Part shown: piece by piece, positions 22,728-35,122 of the stretch | Layout: the number at the start of each line of letters is the position of its first letter | Position numbering within the stretch: the stretch's first letter is position 1 | DNA from: Kryptolebias marmoratus | Taxonomy: Eukaryota > Chordata > Actinopteri > Cyprinodontiformes > Rivulidae | NCBI RefSeq assembly: GCF_001649575.2 | Contig: NC_051434.1 | Coordinates: 14,887,700-14,951,699 of the forward strand | Direction of reading: 5' to 3' | DNA: 64,000 bases | Made by a program: the position numbers and the translations under genes | Notes under the pieces: model-generated | The model's input: only the letters and a program-made list of their open reading frames with translations | Database searches by the model: none | Told to the model about the DNA's origin: nothing

Positions 22728-24090
22728 CATTTTTTTCTGCTAACAACTTTCAACAACAGGTATACATTCATTCACAAAACATTATGTAGGACCATTGCAG
22801 AGCAAATGGATAAAATGGACTCTGACTATTCTGTTTCACTTTTTGTGTATTTTGTTTAATCTTTTACATATATATATATTTTTTTTTTTTTTCACATCAC
22901 TTGCAGATGTTGACTGAGTTCTTTTGAAGTCTGTCAGACTACCCTGCGCTGTCTCTAAAGAGACCTGTAAAAGCATAAATATATGATCAGATGAGAACTG
23001 GATTAAAGGATATAGTGAGAAATCTTGTGACTTTTTATCTTTAAGGGACTTTTTTGTCAGGTTCTCTTTATTTCAAGGTTCATAGTAAATCAGCACCGGG
23101 TTCTTCTCAGTCATCACTTGTATCCTGTAAGAATACATTTTCAGGGCATTAAAGTTGAAATGGTAGCAAGTGGTTTAACACATTTCAAAGTCACTTCAGA
23201 CTGGTATTTCTTTTTTGTCACCTGTTTGTAGATTCTCTAAGCTCAGTCCTGTAAGGCACTGATACATTTTGTGAACATTTATCTTCTAAATCTTAGTAAG
23301 GTATGTATATATATATTTTTATAAAGTCCAAAAAACTCAAACATCTGGGTTCTTTGTGGGTTTATTTTAAAGTCGCTATGTTGGTTTTTGTCATTTTTGT
23401 CTTTGTATGCTTTTCTCTGTCAAGAATCATCGGGGGTAATGATCCTTGTGTCTGTCCCCACTTGTGTTCATGAAATCACACTATGAAATCTCATAGTGAA
23501 AACAAGACTAATTTGAATAATGGCCCTTATCTGATGTATAATGCCACCCGTAATTTTGTTTTGGCTAATCCCCCGAAATGGATTGTGTTCTACATGCACC
23601 ACTGGCTCATTTGCAGACCACATGCTGTATTCAAAGACCCTAGCCTTGAAGGTTGGCATGCTTTTATCAGTTAGTTTGATTTTCTAAATGTGGAAGATGA
23701 GAGAGAAGGAAGGACACTCTTACAAATAAAAGAACATAATGTCTTTTGCAAAGAAGAAACAAGCACGTGTCTTGATCTATTAAATGTATTTACTGGGTTT
23801 CTTTTCTTTTCTGTGAGCAAGGTTAAAGAACCTCTAAAAAGCATTTACAAGTGGTTGGCTTCTTTGCATGCACATTGACATTAGCAAAAAAATTAGAAAC
23901 AGACTGTGTGATCAAACACTGTTTCTGTCAGTGCATTCAGTAACAAATTCATTTACTGGCTTTAAAAAATAGGTTTGATGAAGCACTTTTTAAAATACAA
24001 AGCACAGCTTTGTTGTGCCCCAAAATTACAAGAAAAGTGATCATTAGGAAATTGGACAGGTTTAACAATCTTGGTAAAACCAGAAAGATA

Positions 24091-24152
<62 letters not shown>
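24091..24152. repeat. (ATG)n trinucleotide microsatellite
   Basis: About 20 uninterrupted ATG/GAT units in the last intron. In one frame it reads as polymethionine, which has no biological meaning here. Confidence 0.95.
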
Positions 24153-24779
24153 CTACTTCAAAACTGTGGTTGCACCACTATGGTCAGTAGAGAAGATAAA
24201 AAAATAAAGTAAGAAAATCATGTTTTGAATTATAACAGACATTTGACAATGTAAACTGACTATTAAAAGACCCTATTGTACAACATGACACCTTCCATAA
24301 ACAAGTTCCTTCTGGCTTTAGTTCCAAACAATGAGAGAGGGCGAGGACACTTGGTACATTAGTAGAATATGTCTATGTTTTGTACACACTGGATAGTCTG
24401 TGAAACAGACTTACAGAAACAAGTATTTAGGTTATAGATTATATTTATCACAAGTATGATATAGGGAAAGCTATATAAAAAAATGTTGAACACTCAAGGA
24501 AGTGTTTTGCTCCAACATGGGCCTCTTGGTCTATGAGTTGGATAAAATATGAAAACATGAATTTAGCAATTCTTTTTAAAATTTAGTCCTTGACTGGGTT
24601 AACCAAACAACTGTCTGCCATGTCGGTTGTTTCAGCTTTTATTTCACAATAAATGCTACTCAAAAATACCAAACTTAAAACAATAATTTAAGTCTCACTG
24701 AAAAAGAATTTCTTCCCCAGTTCTATGTAAAGATACACTGCATTTTTTTTTCTAACATGGGTGTTTTCTTCTCTCTCAG

Positions 24780-24956
24780 GACAAGTCAACTCCTGAAGAC
24801 CAGAGCTCCTGGGACAGTTTCAAGACCATGACCCCCGAGCTGTCCATTGTGCCTGGGGAGCAGAAGGACCGCTTGGAACTGCACAATAAGAACTGGGACT
24901 CATCCTCGCCTAACACACCTGACTCGTCCGAGGGAGACTTTCAGACTGAAGTGTGA
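24780..24956 (+). CDS. adgrb2: adgrb2 last coding exon: ...SEGDFQTEV stop
   Basis: Fifty-eight codons plus TGA (24954-24956), tail residues 378-435. It begins DKSTPEDQSSWDSFKTMTP after a CTCTCTCAG acceptor in phase 0 and ends SSEGDFQTEV. The WDSFKTM block parallels the W(S/D)(T/S)FK block of ADGRB2 and ADGRB3. The last four residues, QTEV, form a class I PDZ ligand (x-S/T-x-V). In this receptor family it is known to bind synaptic PDZ scaffolds of the MAGI and PSD-95 kinds. Base composition is more GC-rich and codon-like than the flanking AT-rich sequence. Confidence 0.96.
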   Translation, partial: DKSTPEDQSSWDSFKTMTPELSIVPGEQKDRLELHNKNWDSSSPNTPDSSEGDFQTEV

Positions 24957-26525
24957 AGACACGCAAACACACACTCACTCAAACACATGCAAGCTCATGT
25001 TGAGATAAAGATGCACACAGAGATACTGGACTCCTCAAAAGATATACATAGGTACTTTTTTTTTGTTTTTTTTAATTTAATTTTATTTTTTCTTGCAAGG
25101 ATTTCAGACACTCTGCTCCCCGTCTCATGCAATGTGCTTTGTTGGACCCCATACTGTATTTGTTTACAGCTGCAGAGGACAGATATGAAAAGAGGACTGT
25201 TCTACTCTATATTTTCGCAAAGACTATTGAAAAGAAAGAACAGGAGCTGGACACGTCTGTGACTGAAGACCATTTTTAAATGAACATAAAGGACTAAAAA
25301 ACAAAAACAAAAAAAAATATTTCTGGAAAAAAAAATATTGATTTTATTCTGAAGATAAAGAGAAAATGTCTTTCAAGTAATGACTTGGGGAGGGTAGTAT
25401 GGGGTGGGGAGGGGAGAGAGAAAAATAGGAATATTTCTGCACTTCTGTTATTTTTTTTTTGTTGTTTTTTTTGTTTTTTATAGCAAAGCAGAAAGATCTC
25501 ACTGATGTTTCTCATGCTAATAATTCACCCACCCCAAAACAAAGCAACCTACTGTCATCTTTTTTTTCACCTCTTTTAATGGATGACAAAAATGTTCACT
25601 TGTTCCGTCTTTCCTATATGTTTTCTGTTTTTTAATCATGTCAATGAGTGTGGGGGGGGGGGCAGTGGTGGAGCTACTAGCTAATATGTGCCATTCTGTT
25701 TCCTGTCTTCAAGTTCCAGTTCAGTTCCACTCATCAATTTGTCTCCACAAACTTTGTCAGCACTTATTTTTTTCCCTTTTCGTCCTATGATTTATTTAAA
25801 AAAAAGGAAACATCTTTCCCTATAATTTCACACTTTTAAAAAAATAATGTAATTGAAACCAATGACAGCAAACTGACTCGTGTTCTATGCTCAAATGATT
25901 TGCGAAGAAGTGACTTTGTGCTTGCACTGCATATTTTCAATGTTTGTTATTTCGTTGTCCATTTGCAAAAAGAATCAGGTCATGTGGAAAGTTAAAAGTC
26001 TTCTTGTAGCAAAGAGCACATGAAAGTGAGGAGAATCTTTGAGACAATGTGGGGCTTCAAAACAAGGCTAACAATAACAATGGCTATTTTTCTTCAAAGG
26101 TAAAGGTTACAGAGTTTGGTATATTGCAGCCATTGTCAGTCACAGTGAAGCTAGGAAATAAGTTATCCGAAACATTTCTAACTACAAAGAGTCTTTGTGA
26201 GTTCAGCTCTAATTTCTGTCACTGCATCAGTTTGATTTAGCAGCTAATTCTCACCATTAAGTTTAATGGGGAGCTATTGTTAACTTCATCTGTTGATAAT
26301 TTGGGATATCGCCTGAGCTCAAGAGCGCCACAGATTTAAAAGTCAAATCTTTGAAAATCCCTTGATTTTGTCAGACACTACTGTTTCTCTTCTCTTAATC
26401 TGCCTGCCCAACAACGAGCAACTCGAAAGTCACCTAATGCTGACAGCAAGGGCTGATGTATAATTCCTCATTCACATGAATCCCTTTCTGTGTTTCTGTC
26501 CTGAGTCTGCGAACACAGCAGCTGC

Positions 26526-26531
26526 AATAAA
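26526..26531 (+). terminator. adgrb2: Possible proximal polyadenylation signal AATAAA
   Basis: Canonical hexamer about 1.57 kb after the stop. The downstream sequence is not strongly GU-rich, so it may not be used. Confidence 0.3.
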
Positions 26532-27939
26532 GGGCATAAAATAGAGAGATAGAGAAGGAATCAGAGGTTATGAGGCTGCAAAGCATCAGAATGAAGAGGA
26601 GCCGACCATGATGCTTCCTGTTTGACATTCAACACCCATACTGCAGATGCTACAAGAGGATGGCCATTTTCCTGCTGTGGCTGCATTAGCACTTCAGTCC
26701 ACCACAACTGAAAGAATGTGTCAAATCACTGGATGAATTCAATGCACAGCTCAAATAACACCTCTGTTTATCTTCAAAGCAGCCGTCATTAATCTAAAAG
26801 CCAGGAGGGAAATAAAAAGAAGAAAAGAAAAAAAAAAAAAGCAGCCAATGTATGAAGGTGGGAGGAGGAATGTAGAAAAACCATAGCCAAGAAAGAATCC
26901 AAAAATATATGGGTTAATAAAACTAAATGCAAGCATTAACGCAGAAGAAGTGGAGTGCTCAAAACAGTAATTACCCAGGGATGGCGATTTGTCCTGACAT
27001 TTTCCATTGCAGTTCTCAAACCATCTGTTTAAAGATCCCTAATGTGGTGGTAGAGCAGCACAACGCAGATGGTGAGACAAGAGTGCTGCCCTTCTAACCT
27101 TTCAAGCTAATCAGCTGATAGGCAAACCTACAGCTCCACCTCTCTCCGAGGAGCGCGATTGGTTTGATCCTGAGTTGACAAGGTAAGGTCACATTCACCT
27201 GACCTTCTGCGAGGGTCAGGACCTAGATCCACTGAACAAACCAGTCATCTGGCAGCTACATAGCCTCACTCAGTAGGTGATACTCTGTAGCATTATCCTG
27301 CTCTTCTTACAGCTATTAAACCAATCCTTTCAAAGTAAAAACTGAGTCTTGTCCTCATGGTAATAGGGTTTTCTGAACAAAAGAAACCTTAAGGTTTGAT
27401 TTCAGCTCAGTTAGAGATTTTGTTCCATCAGCTCGTAAGGATTTAATCTTAGTGATGGCTGGTTTTTAACTCCTAGAACATTCAGCAAAATGCTACTTGA
27501 CAGATTCAGATGTTCATTTTGCATAACACTCTACACCTGTCTACTTTATTGTTTCGATTAATGATAAACTTTGCTGTGATGTTTGCTATAAGACAAAAGG
27601 AAACTGGTCAGGTGACCATTATATGTGAGCGTTTAAAGCTGCTTTCATTTCAGTGTTAGGATCTTCCCAAAGTCAACTGTTTGTCAAGGAATGTGACCCA
27701 CCAGAAGGCAAACTTGCAACTGAAGTTCATGTACAGTCAACTCAAAGACCTATTCAGCTCACCCTCACTATCCACCTTTTAACACTGGATGCCTAACCAA
27801 CTTCTACAATCATCCAACGTTCCAGCTGATTTATTACTGAAAAACCTCCCCCTTTCTCCTTCATTTGTTTTGTTCTTTTTATACATAAGATTGTACAAAG
27901 TAGTCCTCTAATGTTTTCATAGTGTCTTTTTTATATGAA

Positions 27940-27945
27940 AATAAA
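27940..27945 (+). terminator. adgrb2: Possible distal polyadenylation signal AATAAA
   Basis: Canonical hexamer followed about 20 bases later by CAGTGTCTCC and a TTTGTTGAGG stretch, a plausible GU/U-rich downstream element. Confidence 0.4.
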
Positions 27946-27965
27946 TTTTCAAACTGATCTCAGTG

Positions 27966-30260
27966 TCTCCTATATGCTGCTTCAAAGGCATTTGTTGAGG
28001 AATACAACTAGTCTCTCTTTTTCTTGATTTGCAGTGTACTCGCAATCCCATGTTTTTGTAATATCACTCAGGGAGTCTGGCATGACAAACTCTTACCCAG
28101 AAGCACTGAAGCCTAACTGTAACCAATCAGAGTCCCCGCTGGTCTGTCTAAAAATGTTTGAGGAACAGCTCTGCGGTTTGAAATTCTGTTGCATCGTAAT
28201 AACCAAAGGGGGTGAATGTCAAGCCGAAGAGATTATTCTGTTAGGGAGATGTATAAACCTTGAGCTGATAAGTAATTTTCTTTTAAAGTGAAATTTCCCT
28301 GAAAATGGCTTTGTTTAACCAGGTTAAAACTGCCTATTTCAGACAGGCTTTAATAGTCCACTCAGTGGTGCTGGAATCAAAGGAACAAGAGAGGAAGAGG
28401 TGGTGCACATTTCTCAAACCCTCTACATACACCCTCAAAGGGGCTTGTGGGTAATTAAGTGTGGATGAGTCTGCCTGTGGATCTGCCATCAGTCACCCTG
28501 GAGAAAGGCCACTGACTGGAACCTTCTCAGTGGAGTGAGGGGGATGAATGAGGGGTCAGAAGAGGTAGAAAATAGAGAAGCTAACCCCAAGGATGAAATG
28601 CACAATGGCAAAATAAAAGCAAAACAACTCAACATTACCTAGGGCAAAATATTTGTGATATGAGTGCTGTTTAGTTATTTTTCCCTAAGGCTTTCTGAGT
28701 AATTAAGCTATGATACTGCAGTAACTTAAAGAGTGACTCAGTTGACAAATGATACAAAAAGACAAAGTGAGGAGCGGACACTTGAAGGAAGATATAACAG
28801 ATTTAAACTCAACTGAGGCTATGTCCACAAGGAACATCTTGTCAGAGCTGTCTTTTGCTTGATATTTACGATATGAGCACAACACATTATTGCATGTCCT
28901 TGACCCTGCTGGGAAACAGCAAAGTGTAAAGTGCTTTAGTGCTCAGTTGAGCAATTCTGGGGAATTTAATATAGCTGAAGCAAGCAAAACAGCCATGCAA
29001 AGATTTCTGCTTGGGGTTGTAAATAGAGAGGCAAGAACAGATTGGAGTATACTTTTCATTAAAAATGAAACTGATCTGCAAACTTTTTGTTGTGCAAACA
29101 ACAGGCAACTGTTCTCCTGTTATTGTTATGTCTTACTGTTACTTACTCAGTAATTACTGTGTAAGGAATTGGGAGAAAATGTGCCATCTCCATAAGCATA
29201 GGCTACTAAACAGACTATAAAAAAAGCAAAAAAAAGAAAATTTTTAAATATTTATACCAACTACTGACAAGTAAATATTCCAGACCTCATACTCTTAAGG
29301 TAGAATCTTTCTGAACTGTGACCGTTGAAGATTGGTTTAGGACATACAATTGTGGAAAAAAATGTCCTATGTTGACAGGAGTGTGTCATGTCATTGTTAT
29401 AAGTTCTACAAAAAGCTAAATGTAATTAAATTTTAAACACAATATCACTTTTATGAATGAGATACGGTGCTTTGATTGGTCATAAATGTTGCTGCAAATG
29501 TTTCAAGTCAATAAGTATTTTGTAACAACACAGAACTTGAGTGACTGTTTTGTTGGCTTTATATCAAACTAGGTATAGTGAAAGGTCAACTGAGACATTC
29601 TGAATTGGAGCAGTTCCTTTCAGAACACCTTTTTAACATTTAAACCTGATAAACAGTATCATGTACTTGAAATATTAATGACTAACTTGCTAGCTCAGAA
29701 AACATAAAAAAGACACCTTTATTTACATCATAGGTTTTGTCATTTAGAAGACACTTTTATCTAAAGAAACATGTTGGCAAGAAAACAACAACAGCAAAGG
29801 ACCTAGTAAATCTATTTATGTAAACATGCAAGAAGAGCAGGAACAAAAGTTCTTTGAAGGTGAGTAAGGTATCCCATTCCAATATAGTAGGACCACACTG
29901 CCTTGTGCATAGCCTTGACACTGTTCCAGGAAGGTATACACCAATCAAGAACAAGCATATAAGCACAAACAATTGAGCTTTAATAAATACAAGCTGATCT
30001 TGTAGTGGGTTTGTGGGAAAGCATCAATGACTTGAATGGAGCACGTCAACAAATAGAAGACTGACATGACTTTGGTTAATCGAACACTAGACTCGACACT
30101 CTATTCTAAAACAATTGCTTCATTCTTGATGATGGAAGACATGCCAGAAGAGCATTGCAAAGTTCACAATGAGCGATAACCAGCAAATAGAGTAAATAAA
30201 AAAATAGTAAGGCCTGTAAAAAAAGAGTTGCATAGCACCATACCAATACTGAATTCACAA
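27966..30260. other. Intergenic, no gene recognised
   Basis: Only short, unrecognisable open frames on both strands. A stretch at about 29735-29780 (TTTAGAAGACACTTTTATCTAAAG) resembles the GACGCTTTTATCCAAAG phrase of a common teleost repeat, but the match is short. Confidence 0.6.
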
Positions 30261-30266
30261 CAATGA

Positions 30267-30267
<1 letters not shown>

Positions 30268-30315
<48 letters not shown>

Positions 30316-30366
30316 GTTGTTGTTGTTGTTGTTGTTATACCTGAACCTGACAGTCTGTGTGTGTGA

Positions 30367-30402
<36 letters not shown>

Positions 30403-30423
30403 GTTGTTGTTGTTGTTGTTGCT
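30268..30423. repeat. Duplicated compound microsatellite (ATT)n(GTT)n
   Basis: (ATT)n runs into (GTT)n at 30268-30337. After a short spacer (ATACCTGAACCTGACAGTC) the same (ATT)n(GTT)n order recurs at 30366-30423. Confidence 0.9.
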
Positions 30424-30711
30424 GTTTTGTTTTAATTAATTTATTTAGATGCTTTTATACTTATGAAACTTCAGTCTTTAAAATGCTAACTTTAAACCAA
30501 CTAGCATCAGAACTTTTGTATCCTTTCTATCTCCTTGTAACATCAGGTCTGTTTGGGATCCATTACCAGAGAAAAGTATTTCACATGACACATGTAAATT
30601 TAAAAAACAAAATTAAAAAAAAAAGTAAACAATCAGCATTTTCTTTCTTGTTAAAATCCATACTCAGGCTTATTTGTTTCATTTTTTGTTTGGTTTGACA
30701 GCTGTAAGCTA

Positions 30712-30777
30712 ACCATACTGTTTTAGAGATGACTGTTACTGAAAAGAATTGGGCCAATCACTTACAGGGTGGGGCTG
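30712..30777. repeat. 66-base direct repeat, copy A
   Basis: Runs from ACCATACTG to GGGTGGGGCTG, matched almost perfectly by 30911-30976. Confidence 0.9.
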
Positions 30778-30910
30778 AGTGTTCATCCTCACCTAATATC
30801 TGACCTAATTCTGCAGTTTGCAATGTGGACCCTCACTCACCAACTGTTCAACATTAACAAGCAATAAGCCACAAGTGTTTGTGGTTTTAACTGTAAGGAA
30901 GCAAACATGA

Positions 30911-30976
30911 ACCATACTGTTTTAGAGATGACTGTTACTGAAAAGAACTGGGCCAATCACTTACAGGGTGGGGCTG
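30911..30976. repeat. 66-base direct repeat, copy B
   Basis: Second copy of the block at 30712, differing at one visible base (GAACTGGG against GAATTGGG). The copies start 199 bases apart. Confidence 0.9.
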
Positions 30977-33165
30977 GATATTACATTCAACATTCAACAT
31001 TTTAAAATAGCATTTATATTACATCTGCAGCCTAAAATCCTCTGTTTAAGATTGTGTATTTAACATTTAGCCCAGTAAGCTCATCATCAGTTCCATTTAT
31101 TTTTTTCTAGACCCATTTGCTTTACCAAAGCTCCTTTAAAGTTTAGCTCTTCACAATGGAGATAAAACAGCATTGAATTATACTCTAAGAAGTTATGCAT
31201 TCAAAATGACTTTAAACATGCTGAGCTTTATATTAAATTATATGTTTTTTAAATGTGATATATAGAGTAACTGTTTCACAAATCATCTTCAGATTGAGTA
31301 GGAGTGTCTTATTTTGACTTGCTTATTTATTTATTTTTAGTCAATGCAGATGACACATAATGCTTTTATTCTTCATGAAGGCCACAGAGTTTCACAGACA
31401 CAAATGAATAGAATTTGTACACCTACGGAGTGAAACTGCTAAGTTTTAGATATAGACTTGTGCAACTTTAGGTTGGGAGTTTAATATTTCAAGAGGAAGT
31501 AATCAGATATGAATGATGGGAAAGAACTTTGGCTGACAAGAAAAGTAATAAATAAATAAATAAAATAAACACAATGTACATTACTGCAGAGAGGCAAAAC
31601 CTGGACATTCATGGACCCTGAAGGAATTGGGAACAGTGACAAAGTCACCTACCCTGAGGATGTTACATTCAACATGCAGTAAGTGAAATAACATGTCTCA
31701 TTTTGATGCTGCAAGGAAAAAAAAAGTGTAGCGAGCATGCAAGGAAGAACTTGTAGTCCTCAGACAGGGAACAGTAAAAATCCATTGCTCTAATGGCTGT
31801 AGCATGTCTAATTGTCCCTCCTCTGTGGCTGACAGATGGTTCTGTCCCATAGGTTTCAGTGCCATGCAGCTCAAAGAGGACACTGGGAGTGGAGCAGAAT
31901 GATGGGGACAGAAGGGTTGGATTGGACTAAGCCAGAATGGAAAAGAGCCAGGGAAAATAAAAAAATAAAAAAAGTAATCACTAAAAATATTTTTTGAAAA
32001 ATTTCCATAATGATACACAAACTTAGATTTTAACTAAAACTAAGTAAAGCACGGGTTGAAGCTAATGATTACCCTACATCTTATTTTTTTGATGTTTGAC
32101 CAAACAGCTTATTTTCATCTGTGCTGTAATGCGTCGGATCCCTGACTGCTGTCTGATGCCAGTTTTTCCGTTTTGGCTTCAATTTTTGACACTGAAAGCA
32201 CCGCCAGACTTCTCTTTTGAGACTGCATTTCACCAAGGGTGTTAGATGGCTGTCCATATGAAATGCCCTTGCTGTCCCTTATCCAAATTTGGGCCCTGCT
32301 AATCCACTGAGTGTTCCCATCTCCATCATACAGAATGGGATGAAACACAAGTGGTCTTTGACACTGTGAGCGAGATTTATTCAGAGCTGAGGTAAAGGGC
32401 TCATTGAAGGTTCTTTTGGCTCTGTCTGGCTCTATCCACAAAGCACTCTACATATCATGGCAACCTACATTTAGTCAAAATGAATTGCTTCATTACTCTG
32501 CCAAGAGCTCCTCGAAACACTTGCATAATTTAGCAATGGGATCCACCATAACCTCGAATACATGGCAAACAAGCAATGTAATGCCTTAGACATGTTAGAT
32601 GTTCATCTGGGATTTAACCATATTAGGAGGCAAGAAAGGTAAGAAAAGAACAAAGAGTGAAGCTGTGCAGGAGGAGGTTGCATTTTATCACGCTGTTTTG
32701 TCAAAAGACAGGGTGTAGGAAATGTGCTGACAGGAACAGCGAGGTAAGAGGACACTATGTGCCCACACACACCCTCCAGGTGGCAGGGGTAATGAGACAA
32801 CCATGCTGGTCTCTGTCTAGTAGCGGTCAGTCATGATGAGCCCAAATGAGGGTGGCCACCTCCATTCCTTTTGCCTGCACTGTAGTTATTGGTTCCAGTT
32901 ATTTCTATGGTGGTAATTGTTGCTCTGCTGACCAAGCTGGTGTAATTTACTGAACTAGTTGGACAAGGAGCAAAGAAATAAGTCCTAAGAAATTCCAAAA
33001 GGTGCAGGCTTCTAATTTGATTGATGGGGCTAAAAAGGAAGAAAATAAAACAAGTGAGACTATTTTATACTGTTTTTTTAAGCATTTAGTGTGTCAATTA
33101 TCCACAGCCATCTTGATATCTGTGAAGAAAGAATAAAAAATATGAAGTCAAGGTTAAACAACTGA
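30977..33165. other. Intergenic, no gene recognised
   Basis: Includes (AAAT/TAAA)n at about 31547-31566 and low-complexity A runs. A minus-strand open frame at 32115-32441 (108 codons) is not recognised as any family and has no splice or neighbour support. A possible CTCF motif lies at 32772-32789. Confidence 0.6.
32772..32789 (+). promoter_or_regulatory. Possible CTCF-type motif
   Basis: CCCTCCAGGTGGCAGGGG fits the CTCF core (CCnnCAGGnGGCnG) well by eye. It lies in unique intergenic sequence downstream of adgrb2. Confidence 0.35.
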
Positions 33166-33169
33166 AACC

Positions 33170-33650
33170 TGATTCAAAAAAGTAGGGCAATTATGGGGTT
33201 TGAAATGTATGGTATTTATTCATGGGAAAAAGAAAGTCCATCCTATTTCAATTCTAGAGTTTAATGTATCAAAAAATGAATAAATAAGATTAATTCCAGT
33301 TTTAAGTATACAAAAACACAGTAAATTCCATCATGCTGTTATTTATTAAACAAAACTGAAGCCAAAATTGAAAGGTGTGTGTGAAGATGTGTGGAAATCT
33401 AAGTTAGCCCATGATCCAGTAGCTTGTACAACCTCATTTAGTAGCAATTACCTAAAATATTTTTTTCTGTATAACTTTATCAGTCTCCCAAAAGCATTAA
33501 GAAGGTATTTCACTTTTCCTTATAGAATTGCTTAAATTCATTGATATTTGTGGACATTTGTTTCTGCACAGCTCTCAAACCTATCACAGTTCTGTTTTCT
33601 TTTTTCCCATGCCTATATCTGTTAAAACATATTTCAAATGATCTACACCA
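33170..33650. mobile_element. Degenerate DNA-transposon-like repeat
   Basis: Contains TGTATAACTTTATCAGTCTC and TTGTGGACATTTGTTTCTGCACAGCTCTC, phrases that I recall from an abundant non-autonomous teleost element. Ends were not resolved and there is no open frame. Adjacent sequence to about 33960 may be a second repeat. Confidence 0.4.
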
Positions 33651-34984
33651 GTCAACTTCATGTCTGAGGCTTCATCCACCTTCTATATTTAGTCTTTAGG
33701 ATCCACTCATGGAAGCAGTGATATAAAGTGCTGCTGGTATCCATAAACTCCATGGGGAACCGGTAAGTTTTGCAACATCAACAGCAAGTTATCAGAGCTA
33801 GAGAACCAAAAAACGTCTGTTGGTGACTGAAATGACGCTGAAGTGGCATTTAAATGGGACACATTTTCTGGGGCTTTCAAGCATATGAATCTAAAAGAAA
33901 CCGTGCTGTGCTGGCTGTAGTTCTACTGAAACCATGGTAGCCTGTTTTTAAACACTACACACAGTATGAATGATTTCTGTTTTTATCATACCACTAATGT
34001 GGCAAGAATGTGTATGTAATTTCATGCAAAAATCATGCATGCTTGTACCTAATAGTATTTCTGTCATACTGCTTGCTTTTCTTTATTCTATTTATACACA
34101 AATGAACACATGGATCTGCTAGCCATATAAAGCTTGTAGCCAAGCATACACAGACAACGACATAACATCATCTACATAAAGACATGCACTGGATGGCTAC
34201 ATTTCTCATCACTGTCTTTACGTCCTCCTGCTCACCTTGGTAGGGCTAAATCCTTAAAGAATAATCTAAGATAAAAGCAAAATGTATACAGGGCCTCGTC
34301 TCACCTCAGAGGGTGAGGACTCATTTGATCCCACTCAAAGATCCTTTCTGTGCCAAACTAAGGCAGCCTACAGCAACCCAGTAAAAAAAATAAATCCTCA
34401 ACCTTTTTTTTGCCTGTTCCCAACAGCAGTAAACATAAATCATTTCAGCAAGAAGAGTCACCCTACGTTTACAATTCAAAGTTTGCACAGTATGCTTTTG
34501 ACATCTGTCACAGTCAATACGTCACAGATGTCAACACATCACTGATCTGTATCTGTTTTTGTGTAAAAGAAGCACGACTCTTGAGTTCAGTTTGATGGAA
34601 GCATACAATGTTTGGTTAAATAAATTGTGCATGCAGAATACTGTCCATGTCACATTAAAGTTGCATTGATGCTGTGATGAGTACTTGTAGTAACTAATGT
34701 GACAATGATCCTCTGTTATGTGTGTGTTTTGATTCTGTAAAAACAATTTCTGTGCTTCCATCAGTATCAAAAGCATTTATAAGTATGTATTTGGCAAGTT
34801 AACTAGTCTAAACTATAAATGACAGAGTGGAGGTCTTTAAAGATCTAGCCACAACAAAATGCTTTTCTGCAATCAAACTGAAACAAAAAAGTTGACACAA
34901 AAACCAAGCGAAGGCTTGAGAGCTCAAATGCCAGTATGAGAGGTGACTTACTTATGGTGCAAAAAAGGAATACAAAAGGACTAG
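33651..34984. other. Intergenic, no gene recognised
   Basis: AT-rich sequence, possibly partly repeat-derived. Open frames under 90 codons overlap on both strands without recognisable content. Confidence 0.6.
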
Positions 34985-35122
34985 AGCTCAGTGTGATGGA
35001 CTTGTGAACTGTGGTGTACCCCACCTCTCATCCAGTGACTGCTGGAGATAGGCTCCCTGGTACCCCACACTAAAGCGTACAGGTAAGTAAAATGGATGGA
35101 TGGATGGATGGATGGATGGAAT
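34985..35122 (+). mobile_element. LINE 3' tail with (TGGA)n
   Basis: GTGATGGACTTGTGAACTG, CCACCTCTCATCCAGTGACT, GCTGGAGATAGGCTCCCTGG and GCGTACAGGTAAGTAAAATGG are followed by (ATGG)n. This is the familiar 3' end of a teleost non-LTR element. Only the last 140 bases survive, a severely 5'-truncated insertion. Confidence 0.75.

Larger units (their letters stand above)
20824..24779 (+). other. adgrb2: Intron between tail exons 6 and 7
   Basis: This 4.0 kb intron contains (GT)n at 21195-21220, a LINE fragment at 21755-21890, a poly-T run at 22705-22727 and a perfect trinucleotide repeat at 24091-24152. A region at 21930-22440 is non-repetitive with no clear exon. The acceptor is TCTTCTCTCTCAG. 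Confidence 0.75.
555..24956 (+). other. adgrb2: adgrb2 (BAI2) gene, 3' portion: seven tail-coding exons
   Basis: The gene continues upstream of the window. Seven exons with AG/GT borders join in one open frame of 435 codons plus stop. They encode the cytoplasmic tail of a BAI-type adhesion GPCR. Diagnostic pieces in order are [81 protein letters not shown] and a terminal GDFQTEV. As I recall the three mammalian paralogues, GDYMVLPRR, REKRWSxSS and the GDFQTEV end together fit ADGRB2. ADGRB1 has a long polyproline tract and a different end, and ADGRB3 lacks REKRWS. Known for the family: neuronal receptors with thrombospondin repeats, a GAIN domain, seven transmembrane helices and a C-terminal PDZ ligand. 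None of the ectodomain is in this window. Adgrb2 is the best call, adgrb1 or adgrb3 less likely. Confidence 0.9.
24957..27965 (+). other. adgrb2: Probable 3' untranslated region of adgrb2
   Basis: No coding potential follows the stop. The region is rich in A and T homopolymers (25050-25090, 25300-25340, 25440-25480), has a G run at 25651-25661, and contains two canonical AATAAA signals. Whether the transcript ends near 26.5 kb or 28 kb cannot be told. The 3' boundary given is an estimate from the second signal. Confidence 0.45.

Noticed and set aside
24010..24207. Open frame with a run of methionines
   Set aside because: It is the translated (ATG)n microsatellite inside the last intron.
32115..32441. 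108-codon minus-strand open frame of fairly ordinary composition
   Set aside because: No recognised family, no splice sites or neighbouring exons, and similar frames occur by chance in unique sequence.
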